DNA of 64,000 bases from Methylobacterium radiotolerans JCM 2831 (lineage in GTDB: Bacteria; Pseudomonadota; Alphaproteobacteria; Rhizobiales; Beijerinckiaceae): positions 5,812,001 through 5,876,000 of the forward strand of contig NC_010505.1 of NCBI RefSeq assembly GCF_000019725.1, in the 5' to 3' direction. The notes beneath the pieces are model-generated. The model saw nothing but the letters and a program-made list of their open reading frames with translations, had not been told where the DNA came from and did not search any database. This document shows positions 23,571 through 31,256 of the stretch, piece by piece; position 1 is the stretch's first letter; each line of letters opens with the position of its first letter. A program made the translations under genes and the position numbers.

Positions 23571-24595
23571 CAGCTGAAGCCCCGGCGCCCGGACGCCAGC
23601 AGCCAGAGGAAGAACGGCGCCCCCACGAGCGCCGTCAGGATGCCGAGGGGCACCTCGACGGTGCCCAGATTCCGCGCGATCAGGTCGACCAGCACCAGGT
23701 AGCCCGCGCCGAGCACCAGCGAGGCCGGCAGCAGGCGGCGGTAATCCGGCCCGACCAGGAGCCGAGCGACGTGCGGCACGATCAGCCCGATCCAGCCGAT
23801 GACCCCGGTCATCGCCACGGCCGCCGCCGTGATCAGGGTCGCGCCGGCGATCAGGACGGGACGGAGCAACCGAGTTTCCACACCGAGGGCCCGCGCTTCC
23901 GCGTCGCCGAGACTCATCAGGTTCATGCGCCAGCGCAGGAGCACCAGGGGCACGAGGCCGAGCAGCATCATCGGCAGGGTGGCGGCGACGTCGCCGAGGG
24001 TGACCGAGGACAGGCTGCCGAGGAGCCAGAACGTGATCGCCGGCAGCTGGTTGTAGGGATCGGCCAGGACCTTGAGGAGCGAGATGCCAGCCCCGAGCAC
24101 CGCCCCCACCGCGACCCCGGCCAGGACCAGGGTCAGGACTGGATCGTGCCGCCGCACGGCGAGGCCGACGCCGTAGACCGCCGCGACGGCGCCGAGCCCG
24201 CCCAGGAAGGCCAGGGCCTGGATCGGGGCCACCGGCAGGCCGAGATAGATCCCGAGCACGGCCCCGAGCCCGGCGCCGGCCGAGACGCCGAGGATGTCGG
24301 GCGAGACCAGCGGGTTGCGGAACAGGCCCTGGTAGGTCGCCCCCGCCGCCGAGAGGGCCGCGCCCACGACCAGCGCGGCGATCACCCGCGGCAGGCGCAC
24401 CTGCATCACGACCGTCTCCGCCGTCGCCGGGGCCCGGGCCGGCAGCCCGAGCAGCCGGTTCCCGAGGATGGCGGCGAGGTCCGCGGGCGCGACCGGGTAC
24501 TTGCCGACAGCCAGCGCGAGGGCGGTCAGCGCCAGCAGGGCGAGCCCGGACAACAGCGCAGCGGGCAGGCGGCGTCGGGCGCGCGCCCGGATCAT
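23570..24595 (-). CDS. FecCD-family ABC transporter permease (iron/siderophore or cobalamin type)
   Basis: This 341-aa polytopic membrane protein has roughly nine or ten hydrophobic helices. It carries the FecCD hallmarks: RLPRVIAALVVGAALSAAGATYQGLFRNPLVSPDILGVSAGAG near the N-terminus, and GVIGWIGLIVPHVARLLVGPDYR as the cytoplasmic coupling loop. It forms the homodimeric channel of a type II importer in the inner membrane. Both its start and stop overlap neighbouring genes through TGATG junctions. Confidence 0.93.
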   Translation of the reverse strand: MIRARARRRLPAALLSGLALLALTALALAVGKYPVAPADLAAILGNRLLGLPARAPATAETVVMQVRLPRVIAALVVGAALSAAGATYQGLFRNPLVSPDILGVSAGAGLGAVLGIYLGLPVAPIQALAFLGGLGAVAAVYGVGLAVRRHDPVLTLVLAGVAVGAVLGAGISLLKVLADPYNQLPAITFWLLGSLSSVTLGDVAATLPMMLLGLVPLVLLRWRMNLMSLGDAEARALGVETRLLRPVLIAGATLITAAAVAMTGVIGWIGLIVPHVARLLVGPDYRRLLPASLVLGAGYLVLVDLIARNLGTVEVPLGILTALVGAPFFLWLLASGRRGFS

Positions 24596-25680
24596 CACGG
24601 CGGCGGCCGGGACGCGGCTCGCCGGGCCGGGCCCGGGGCCGAGCCCGGTGTCGGGGCGAGGAGAGCGGCGACCTGACCGGCATCGAGGTCGACGTGGTAG
24701 AAGCGACTGTAGAAGGCGCGCGCCACGTTGGGCATCGGCTGCGGGAACAGGTCCGGATGGAGCCGGGCCGCGAGCCAGCGCAGGCCGATCAGCCGGTTGA
24801 CCCCCGGCGGCGCGTCGAACCACGGGAACGGCTGGAGCGGCGCCACGTAGACCCGCCCGCTCCGTACGGCCCGGACGTCCCGCCACAGCGGGTCGGCGCT
24901 CAGCCCGGCCGCGAAGGCCGGATCGAGGGTGACGATCACGTCCGGATTCCAGGCGAGAACCTGCTCGGGCGAGACGTTGCCGAGGCGGCCGCCACCGTCC
25001 TGCGCGACGTTGCGGCCGCCGGCGGCCTCGACCAGCTCGGTGTTGATCGATCCGGCGAACCCCGTCTCCAGCCCGCGCGGGCCGCGCGCGTAGTAGACCC
25101 GGGGCCGCTTCTCCTCCGGGACCGCCGCGACGGCGCGCTCCACCGTGTCGGCGAGACGCTGGGCCTCCGCCGCCAGGGCGTCCGCGTCGGACTGACGGCC
25201 CAGGGCCGCGCCGAGCTGCCGATAGGCTTCCGGGGTCTTCGCGAGGCTGCCGTCCAGCAGGATGTAGGGGATCCCGGTCTGAGCCTGGACCCGGTCGGCG
25301 AGCGACGCGTAGGTCGGCCCGAGGCTGCCCGAATCCACGATCAGGTCGGGCTTGGCGGCGAGCACCGCCTCGACATTCGCGGTCCCGCCGCGCCCGGTGA
25401 GGCGGCCGTAGGCGGGGAGCGCGCGGGTCCGGGGCTCGAGGAAGGGCATCGCCGCGGGATGCGGGGCGCTCACCCATCCGGCCATCAGGTCGGGCGCCAG
25501 GGTGTAGAGCAGCACCGCGGCCGGCGGTCCCGCGGCGAGCACCCGCCCGACCCGCTCGGGGAGCTCGACCGTGCGGCCGGCCGCGTCCGTGAACGGGCGC
25601 GCCGCCGCCCCGCCGGACGCCGCCAGCAACGCGATCAGCGCCGCGGCCAGGGCGCGGCGGCGGCCGGCTCTCGGCGCCAT
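24595..25680 (-). CDS. FecB/FhuD-like ABC transporter substrate-binding protein
   Basis: This 361-aa exported protein has an Arg-rich start and a hydrophobic signal peptide (residues about 1-28, cleavage near AAARP). A cluster A-2 type-III binding domain follows (about 28-330), with LPERVGRVLAAGPPAAVLLYTLAPDLMAGW, AAKPDLIVDSG, GGRNVA and VFPWFDAPPGVNRLIGLRWLA-like elements. It delivers an iron-siderophore, heme or corrinoid-type ligand to the permease. The Pro/Arg-rich C-terminal tail (about 335-361) is unusual. It overlaps the upstream VOC gene (TGATG) and the downstream permease. Confidence 0.88.
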   Translation of the reverse strand: MAPRAGRRRALAAALIALLAASGGAAARPFTDAAGRTVELPERVGRVLAAGPPAAVLLYTLAPDLMAGWVSAPHPAAMPFLEPRTRALPAYGRLTGRGGTANVEAVLAAKPDLIVDSGSLGPTYASLADRVQAQTGIPYILLDGSLAKTPEAYRQLGAALGRQSDADALAAEAQRLADTVERAVAAVPEEKRPRVYYARGPRGLETGFAGSINTELVEAAGGRNVAQDGGGRLGNVSPEQVLAWNPDVIVTLDPAFAAGLSADPLWRDVRAVRSGRVYVAPLQPFPWFDAPPGVNRLIGLRWLAARLHPDLFPQPMPNVARAFYSRFYHVDLDAGQVAALLAPTPGSAPGPARRAASRPPP

Positions 25681-26063
25681 CAGGCGGGCTTCCGCTCCAG
25701 GATCTCGATCAGCGCGCCGTCGGGTCCCTCCACGAAAGCGATCCGCAGGTCGGGACCGCGCGCCGTGATGCCGGTCCGCACCGTCACGCCCCGGGCGATG
25801 AGATCGGCCATCGCGGCCTCGATGTCGGCGACGCGCAGCCCGACATGCTCGATCCCGAGACAGGGCGTGGCGGTCGCCGGCGCGATCTCATCCGGGGCCT
25901 GCTCGATGAAGACGGCGAGGCCGCCGAGGTCGAGCACGACCCGCTGCACGGGGTCCGCGCCGACGCGCTTCACCTCCCGGGCCCCGAACGTCTCGACGTA
26001 GAAGGAAGCGGCCGCGACGGCATCGCGGCTGCGCAGGTGGAGGTGGTCGCAGGCGTAGTGCAT
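25680..26063 (-). CDS. VOC (glyoxalase/dioxygenase) superfamily protein
   Basis: This 127-aa protein has two beta-alpha-beta-beta-beta modules of the vicinal oxygen chelate fold. The first begins CDHLHLRSRDAVAAASFYVETFGAREVKR and the second LGIEHVGLRVADIEAAMADLIARGV, ending FVEGPDGALIEILER. Candidate metal ligands include a His in HLHLRS and a Glu in LIEIL. It is the first gene of a four-gene operon whose junctions all overlap with TGATG, followed by the metal-type ABC transporter. I infer a role linked to the transported complex, for example metal or siderophore handling; this is unproven. Confidence 0.85.
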   Translation of the reverse strand: MHYACDHLHLRSRDAVAAASFYVETFGAREVKRVGADPVQRVVLDLGGLAVFIEQAPDEIAPATATPCLGIEHVGLRVADIEAAMADLIARGVTVRTGITARGPDLRIAFVEGPDGALIEILERKPA

Positions 26064-26303
26064 CGGCTCTCCGGCCCCGGATGACATGGGCGGGTGCGGC
26101 CCCCGGTGCCGTCGCGCCGGAGGCGCCGCTGCGCGCCGGGTCCGACGATAGGGCCGGCGCGGAGCCGCGGCGAGACCGGCCGCTTGACGTTCGGCACGAA
26201 CCCGCAGACTTTCGCCGCCAGGACCGTTGCAGGGATGCAACATCCATCCCACATCCCGGTCGCGAACCCACATCGCACAGCCAACCGCACAGCCAAGAGA
26301 TCC

Positions 26304-27230
26304 ATGCGCAATCCCTACGACGTGCTGGGCGTGGCCAAGGGGGCGAGCGAGGCCGAGATCAAGAAGGCCTATCGCAAGCTCGCCAAGGACTTCCACCCCG
26401 ACCGCAACAAGAACGACGCGAAGGCCAAGGACCGGTTCGCCGAGGCGAACTCGGCCTACGAGATCCTGGGCGACGCCGAGAAGCGCAAGCAGTTCGACCG
26501 CGGCGAGATCGACGCCGAGGGCAAGCCGCGCGCGACCGGCTTCGAGGGATTCGGAGGCTTCGGCGGCGGGCGCGGGGGCAATTTCGACTTCGAGAACATG
26601 GCGCGCGCCCAGCGCGGCGGCGGCATGGGCGGCGGCATGGGCGAGGACATCTTCTCGCACATCTTCGGCGAGGCGTTCCGCGCCGGCGGCGCCGGTCCGG
26701 GCGGCCAGCGCCAGGCGGCCAAGGGCGAGGACGTCGCCGCGGAGCTGCTGGTGACGCTGGAGCAGGTCGCCAGCGAGGAGAAGCTGCGTCTCGCTCTGCC
26801 CACGGGCCGTGAGGTCGACGTCGTCATTCCCCGCGGCGTGGTCGACGGCCAGACCATCCGGCTGCGCGGCCTCGGCCAGAGCGGCGGGCCCCGGGCCGAA
26901 CCGGGCGACGCCCTGCTGACCATCCGGATCCGGCCGCACCCGCGGTTCACCGTCGAGGGGGCCGACCTGCGCACCGGCGTCGACGTCCCGCTGGAGGATG
27001 CCGTGCTCGGCGGCACGATCCGCGTGCCGACGCTCACCGGTGCCGTCGAGATGAAGATTCCGGCAATGACGAGTTCCGGCCGGACCTTCCGCCTCCGCGG
27101 CAAGGGGCTGCCGAAGAAGGACGGCACCCGCGGGGACCTGTTCGCCACCACGGCGATCGTCCTGCCGGAGGGCGAGGACGCGGCCCTGACCGAATTCGCC
27201 CGCGGCCGCCGGGCCACCAACGCGGCCTGA
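26304..27230 (+). CDS. DnaJ-type co-chaperone (CbpA-like)
   Basis: This 308-aa protein has a J domain (residues 1-70; NPYDVLGVAKGASEAEIKKAYRKLAKDFHPDRN with the HPD motif) and a Gly/Phe-rich linker (about 75-125, GFGGFGGGRGG and GGGMGGGMG). Two C-terminal client-binding domains follow (about 140-300; VVIPRGVVDGQTIRLRGLGQ and DLFATTAIVLPEG). There is no zinc-finger, so it is a class B J protein like CbpA, not DnaJ itself. It stimulates DnaK and binds unfolded protein in the cytosol. The start at 26304 is chosen for the canonical J-domain N-terminus. Confidence 0.9.
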   Translation: MRNPYDVLGVAKGASEAEIKKAYRKLAKDFHPDRNKNDAKAKDRFAEANSAYEILGDAEKRKQFDRGEIDAEGKPRATGFEGFGGFGGGRGGNFDFENMARAQRGGGMGGGMGEDIFSHIFGEAFRAGGAGPGGQRQAAKGEDVAAELLVTLEQVASEEKLRLALPTGREVDVVIPRGVVDGQTIRLRGLGQSGGPRAEPGDALLTIRIRPHPRFTVEGADLRTGVDVPLEDAVLGGTIRVPTLTGAVEMKIPAMTSSGRTFRLRGKGLPKKDGTRGDLFATTAIVLPEGEDAALTEFARGRRATNAA

Positions 27231-27357
27231 CGGGCGGGAACAGCCTTCGGGGCGCCCCTGACCGCGCTCGGTGGCGTCCCGGACTTCCGTCGCCGGGCCG
27301 CCTCCGCTAAGGAGGCCCCCCGGCCCCGAGAGGGGTCGCGCGGCTTCGGGATCGATC

Positions 27358-28182
27358 ATGGCGGAACACGGGCAGGGCCTTCTGGCGGGCAAGCGGGGCA
27401 TCGTCCTCGGGGTCGCCAACAACCGCTCGATCGCCTGGGGCATCGCCCGCAGCGCCCGCGCCCACGGGGCCGAACTGGCCTTCACCTACCAGGGCGACGC
27501 CCTGCGCAAGCGCGTGGAGCCCCTCGCCAAGGAACTCGACGCCCACGTGATCGGGCACTGCGACGTCACCGAGTCGGCCACGATCGACGCGGTCTTCGCG
27601 GAGGCCGCGAAGGTCTTCCCCGACGGCATCGACTTCGTCGTTCACTGCGTCGCCTTCTCCGACAAGGACGAGCTGACGGGCCGCTACATCGAGACCTCCG
27701 AGGACAACTTTACCAAGTCGCTCCTGGTCTCGTGCTACTCGTTCACCGCGGTGGCCCAGCGCGCCGAGAAGATCATGCGCCCGGGCGGCTCACTGGTGAC
27801 GCTGACCTATTACGGCGCCGAGAAGTGGATGCCGCACTACAACGTCATGGGCGTCGCCAAGGCGGCGCTGGAGGCGTCGGTGCGCTACCTCGCGGCCGAT
27901 CTCGGACCGAAGAACATCCGGGTCAACGCGATCTCGGCCGGCCCGATCAAGACCCTCGCCGCCTCGGGCATCGGCGATTTCCGCTACATCCTGAAGTGGA
28001 ACGAGTACAACGCGCCCCTGCGCCGGACCGTGACGATCGGCGAGGTCGGCGAGACCGCGTCCTACCTCGTCTCCGACATGGCGGCCGGGATGACCGGCGA
28101 GATCCTCCACGTGGATGCCGGCTACCACGTGGTTGGCATGAAGAACCCCGAGGCGCCGGACCTCACCCTCGACAAGGATTGA
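27358..28182 (+). CDS. fabI: Enoyl-[acyl-carrier-protein] reductase (NADH), FabI
   Basis: This 274-aa divergent SDR enzyme catalyses the last reduction of each fatty-acid elongation cycle. The FabI cofactor motif GVANNRSIAWGIA is present, with VHCVAFSDKDEL and the FabI active-site pattern Tyr-x6-Tyr-x6-Lys (TYYGAEKWMPHYNVMGVAKAAL). Further segments are NAISAGPIKTLAASGI and VDAGYHVVGM. The cytosolic enzyme is the usual triclosan target. The ATG at 27358 gives the expected N-terminus (LLAGKRGIVLGVANN). A long intergenic stretch (128 bp) separates it from the co-chaperone gene upstream. Confidence 0.95.
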   Translation: MAEHGQGLLAGKRGIVLGVANNRSIAWGIARSARAHGAELAFTYQGDALRKRVEPLAKELDAHVIGHCDVTESATIDAVFAEAAKVFPDGIDFVVHCVAFSDKDELTGRYIETSEDNFTKSLLVSCYSFTAVAQRAEKIMRPGGSLVTLTYYGAEKWMPHYNVMGVAKAALEASVRYLAADLGPKNIRVNAISAGPIKTLAASGIGDFRYILKWNEYNAPLRRTVTIGEVGETASYLVSDMAAGMTGEILHVDAGYHVVGMKNPEAPDLTLDKD

Positions 28183-28211
28183 GGCCTCGGTCATCGCGGG
28201 CGCCGTGATCT

Positions 28212-28240
28212 GCGACGGCGCGACGGCCTGCGTGGCGCCG
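28212..28240. terminator. Hairpin downstream of fabI, possible terminator
   Basis: GACGGCGC and GCGCCGTC form 8-bp complementary arms with a 13-base loop, about 30 bp after the fabI stop, between convergent genes. No T-run follows, so intrinsic termination is uncertain. Coordinates may be off by one or two bases. Confidence 0.3.
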
Positions 28241-28298
28241 TCACCCGGGTCTCTCGGCCGCGCCCGTGGGGAAGGCGGCGCGACCAGGCTGACCATCG

Positions 28299-29453
28299 TC
28301 ACGCCTCGTCCGCCTCGTCGAACTCCCCTGAGAGCTTGAGGCCGTCGATCCAGGTCTCGCCGTCGCGCTTGATGACGGTCCGCGGCCGGACGTTGCCGTG
28401 CTGCGCGATCCCCGCCGCCAGCCGCTGCGAATGCGTCACGAGCCAGACCTGCGCCCGCTCCGCGGCCCGCGCGATCAGCCGCGCCAGGGGATCCATGAGA
28501 TCGGGATGCAGGCTGGTCTCGGGCTCGTTCAGCGCGATGAACGGCGGCAGCCGGTAGCCGAGCAGCGCTCCGGTCAGGGCGAGGTAGCGCAGGGTGCCGT
28601 CCGACAGTTCCGGCGGATCGAAGGTCCGGGCGGGGAAGTCGGGGAAGCGCAGGCCGAAGCTCGCGTGACGGCCGGGCTCCGGGAGGACGAGCGCCGCGCC
28701 CGGGAAGGCTCCGTCGACGGCCGCGTCGATCTCGGTCGTGTCCTGCCGGATATGCGCCAGGGTGGCGAAGACGGCGGCGAGGTCCGCGCCGTCGGACGCG
28801 AGCGTCGGCGTCGTCACCGCGAGGCAGGGGCGACGCAGGGGCGACTCGGCATCCGTCCGGAAATCGTGGTGGAAGCGCCACCCCGTCAGGGTGAGGCGGA
28901 CCGCGGCGATCTCCGGATGGCCGGTGGCGTCGAGGAGGCTCCCGAGGGCGGTCTCGGTGGGCAGCAGGTCCCCGCCGAGGGCGCGCTTCCGGCCCTCCGC
29001 GTCGCGGACGAACCCGCTTCGCCCGTCGCGATCGAGGATCACGGCCGTGCGGCCGCGGGTGCGGACCGTCAGGCGCTCGGTCTTGACCTGCGGCTCCTTC
29101 CGGAAGGCGGCGCCGAAGGTGGTTCCGCCGACCTGCTGCACCAGCCCGATCTCGACCGCGTAGACGAAATCCTGCGCGATCGTGTCGTGGCGGAGGGTCG
29201 CCGACAGGCAGATCCGCGCGGCCTCGCCCTGCCGCCGGCGGCCGGCCCAGAGGGCCGAATCCATGCCGCCCTCGGCGGCGAGGTCGCGGGTCAGGGTTCC
29301 CCGGGCGGCGGCCTGCAGAAGCTCCAGGGCCCGGTAGAGGTTGGTCTTGCCGGTGCCGTTGCCCCCGACGAAGACCGACAGCGCGTCGACCGGGACGCTG
29401 ATCCGCCGCAGCGAGCGGTAGCCCGAGACCGCGACCTCCCGAACCACCAGCAT
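28299..29453 (-). CDS. AAA-family ATPase (SMC/RecF-like, OLD-type core)
   Basis: This 384-aa protein carries the RecF/SMC-like ATPase core. Walker A is GGNGTGKT at residues 30-37 (after SVFVG), a LSDGTLRYLALTGALL signature-like motif lies in the C-terminal half, then ALNEPETSLHPDLMDPL (Walker B) and LVTHSQRLAAGI. No coiled-coil arm of SMC length or TOPRIM domain is visible, so it is a short DUF2813/AAA_21-type predicted ATPase. The partner and role are unknown. It lies 16 bp after polyphosphate kinase 2 and is likely co-transcribed with it. Confidence 0.85.
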   Translation of the reverse strand: MLVVREVAVSGYRSLRRISVPVDALSVFVGGNGTGKTNLYRALELLQAAARGTLTRDLAAEGGMDSALWAGRRRQGEAARICLSATLRHDTIAQDFVYAVEIGLVQQVGGTTFGAAFRKEPQVKTERLTVRTRGRTAVILDRDGRSGFVRDAEGRKRALGGDLLPTETALGSLLDATGHPEIAAVRLTLTGWRFHHDFRTDAESPLRRPCLAVTTPTLASDGADLAAVFATLAHIRQDTTEIDAAVDGAFPGAALVLPEPGRHASFGLRFPDFPARTFDPPELSDGTLRYLALTGALLGYRLPPFIALNEPETSLHPDLMDPLARLIARAAERAQVWLVTHSQRLAAGIAQHGNVRPRTVIKRDGETWIDGLKLSGEFDEADEA

Positions 29454-29469
29454 CCCGGGCTCTCCCGCC

Positions 29470-30462
29470 TCAGTCCGGAACCGTCAGATCCGCGATGCCC
29501 TTGGCGGCCTCGGGGAATCGCGGGTCCATGGCCTCCAGCGTATCCGCCACGGTCCGGGCAATCACGTAGTTGCGGAACCACTTGTGGTTGGCCGGCACCA
29601 CCAGCCACGGCGCCCGGCCCGTCGAGCAGCGGCCGAGGGCGTCCGCGAAGGCCTGCTGGTAGGCGTCCCAGGACTTCCGCTCGACCAGGTCGGCCGGGTC
29701 GAACTTCCAGTGCTTCTCGGGGTCGGCGATCCGGGCCTCCAGGCGCTTCTTCTGCTCCGCCTTGGAGATGTGCAGGAAGAACTTGAGGACCGTCGTCCCC
29801 GATTCGACGAGCAGGCGCTCGAAATCGTTGATCCGGCCGTAGCGGCTCTGCCAGACGGCGTCCGGCACGAGGCCCTTTACCCGCACCACGAGCACGTCCT
29901 CGTAGTGGCTGCGGTTGAACACCCCGATCATGCCGCGCCCCGGCACGCGGGCGTGGTAGCGCCACAGGAAATCGTGATCGAGTTCCTCGCTCGAGGGCAC
30001 CTTGAACGAGGCCACGGCGCAGCCCTGCGGGTTCACCCCCTTGAGCACCGACCGGATCGTGCCGTCCTTGCCGCCGGTGTCGATCGCCTGGAAAACCAGC
30101 AGCAGGCTCCGGGCGCGCTCGGCGTAGAGGCGTTCCTGGAGGGCGACGATGCGCTCGCGCTCCGTGGCGAGGGCGTCCTTGGCCCAGTCCTTGTCGAGGC
30201 CGCCGACATCGTCGGGATCGACCGTGCCGAGATCGACGGGCGCGCCCGGCTCCACCGCCACGATGCCCGGCGCGGGGCGGATCGGCACCGGCCCGTGCTG
30301 GCCGAGCGCCGCCGGGACGGACTCGGCCACGGCGTCGACGCTGCCGGCCCAGCGGGCCGTCGACGGGCGGTGATCCACGGTGGGGCCATGCAGATCGGCC
30401 TCACCTGTCATGCCGTCATCGCGTTTGTGGCCGCGATGATGCTTGCCGTGCTTCTTGGACAT
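29470..30462 (-). CDS. ppk2: Polyphosphate kinase 2 family protein
   Basis: This 330-aa protein has the PPK2 core. A Walker-A-like loop AIDTGGKDG (residues 127-134) begins the nucleotide site, then GVNPQGCAVASFKVPSSEELDHDFLWRYH, the FNRSHYEDVLVVRV lid segment (N183), and WKFDPADLVERKSWDAYQQAF. It should transfer phosphate between polyphosphate and a nucleoside mono- or diphosphate. The roughly 100-residue N-terminus, with a His/Lys-rich start, is longer than in minimal PPK2 enzymes. The class (I, II or III) is not decidable by eye. The neighbours are an AAA ATPase and, divergently, a histidine phosphatase. Confidence 0.9.
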   Translation of the reverse strand: MSKKHGKHHRGHKRDDGMTGEADLHGPTVDHRPSTARWAGSVDAVAESVPAALGQHGPVPIRPAPGIVAVEPGAPVDLGTVDPDDVGGLDKDWAKDALATERERIVALQERLYAERARSLLLVFQAIDTGGKDGTIRSVLKGVNPQGCAVASFKVPSSEELDHDFLWRYHARVPGRGMIGVFNRSHYEDVLVVRVKGLVPDAVWQSRYGRINDFERLLVESGTTVLKFFLHISKAEQKKRLEARIADPEKHWKFDPADLVERKSWDAYQQAFADALGRCSTGRAPWLVVPANHKWFRNYVIARTVADTLEAMDPRFPEAAKGIADLTVPD

Positions 30463-30536
30463 GGGGCAGGACCTGTTTCCGGATATTGCCGACCGACGGC
30501 GAGAACGGCCGGTAATCCAGGCTGTTCCGAACGCCT

Positions 30537-31145
30537 GTGCAGGACGGGGTTGCGAGGTTGGGTACGATCTACTTCATCCGGCACGGCCAGACCGCCTGGA
30601 ACGCCGAAGGACGCCTCCAGGGTGGGCGCGACACCGACCTCAACGCCCAGGGCGAGGCGCAGGCCGCCGCCGTGGCGGAGCGCCTCGCCGCCGCGGCGGG
30701 TCCGGCGCTGGCGGCGGCCGAGTTCGTCGCGAGCCCGCTCAAGCGCACCCGGCGCACCATGGAGATCCTCAGGGCGACCCTCGGCCTGCCGCCGGAGGCG
30801 TACCGCACCGATCCGCGCTTGCGGGAGATCGGCTTCGGCAGCTGGGAGGGCTCAACCTGGGCGGAGATCCGGCGCCGCGACCCGGCCGGGGCGGCCGGCC
30901 GCGACCGCGACCGCTGGCACTACCGCCCGCCCGGCCTCGGCGCCGAGAGCTACGCCGGCCTCGTCGAGCGCGTCGGCCCGATGATCGCGGCCCTGGAGCG
31001 GGACACGGTGATCGTCGCCCATGGCGGCGTCGCGCGGGCCGCCCTGGTGGCCCTCGGCCACCTCGACATCTACGCCGCGCCCCGCCTCGGCATCCGCCAG
31101 GGCGAGGTCCTGATCCTCGAGCCCGGTGGCTGGCGCTGGGCTTGA
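30537..31145 (+). CDS. Histidine phosphatase (phosphoglycerate mutase) family protein
   Basis: This protein is about 200 aa, with the RHGQTAWN active-site motif near the N-terminus (catalytic His), EFVASPLKRTRRTMEILR, LREIGFGSWEG and the second His in VIVAHGGVARAAL. It is a cofactor-independent-type cytosolic phosphatase or mutase of unknown substrate. The start may be the GTG at 30537 or a nearby TTG at 30558. It is divergent from PPK2 with 74 bp between, and followed by the large NRPS-like gene after 111 bp. Confidence 0.88.
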   Translation: MQDGVARLGTIYFIRHGQTAWNAEGRLQGGRDTDLNAQGEAQAAAVAERLAAAAGPALAAAEFVASPLKRTRRTMEILRATLGLPPEAYRTDPRLREIGFGSWEGSTWAEIRRRDPAGAAGRDRDRWHYRPPGLGAESYAGLVERVGPMIAALERDTVIVAHGGVARAALVALGHLDIYAAPRLGIRQGEVLILEPGGWRWA

Positions 31146-31256
31146 TCCTGTGCGCCGGCGCAGTGCAAAGCCGCCTCGATAACGGCATGATCGGCAGGCT
31201 ATAGGGCGGCGGCCAGGACAGGCGCCGGCTCGAGCGGCCGGCCAGCGGAGCAGCGG

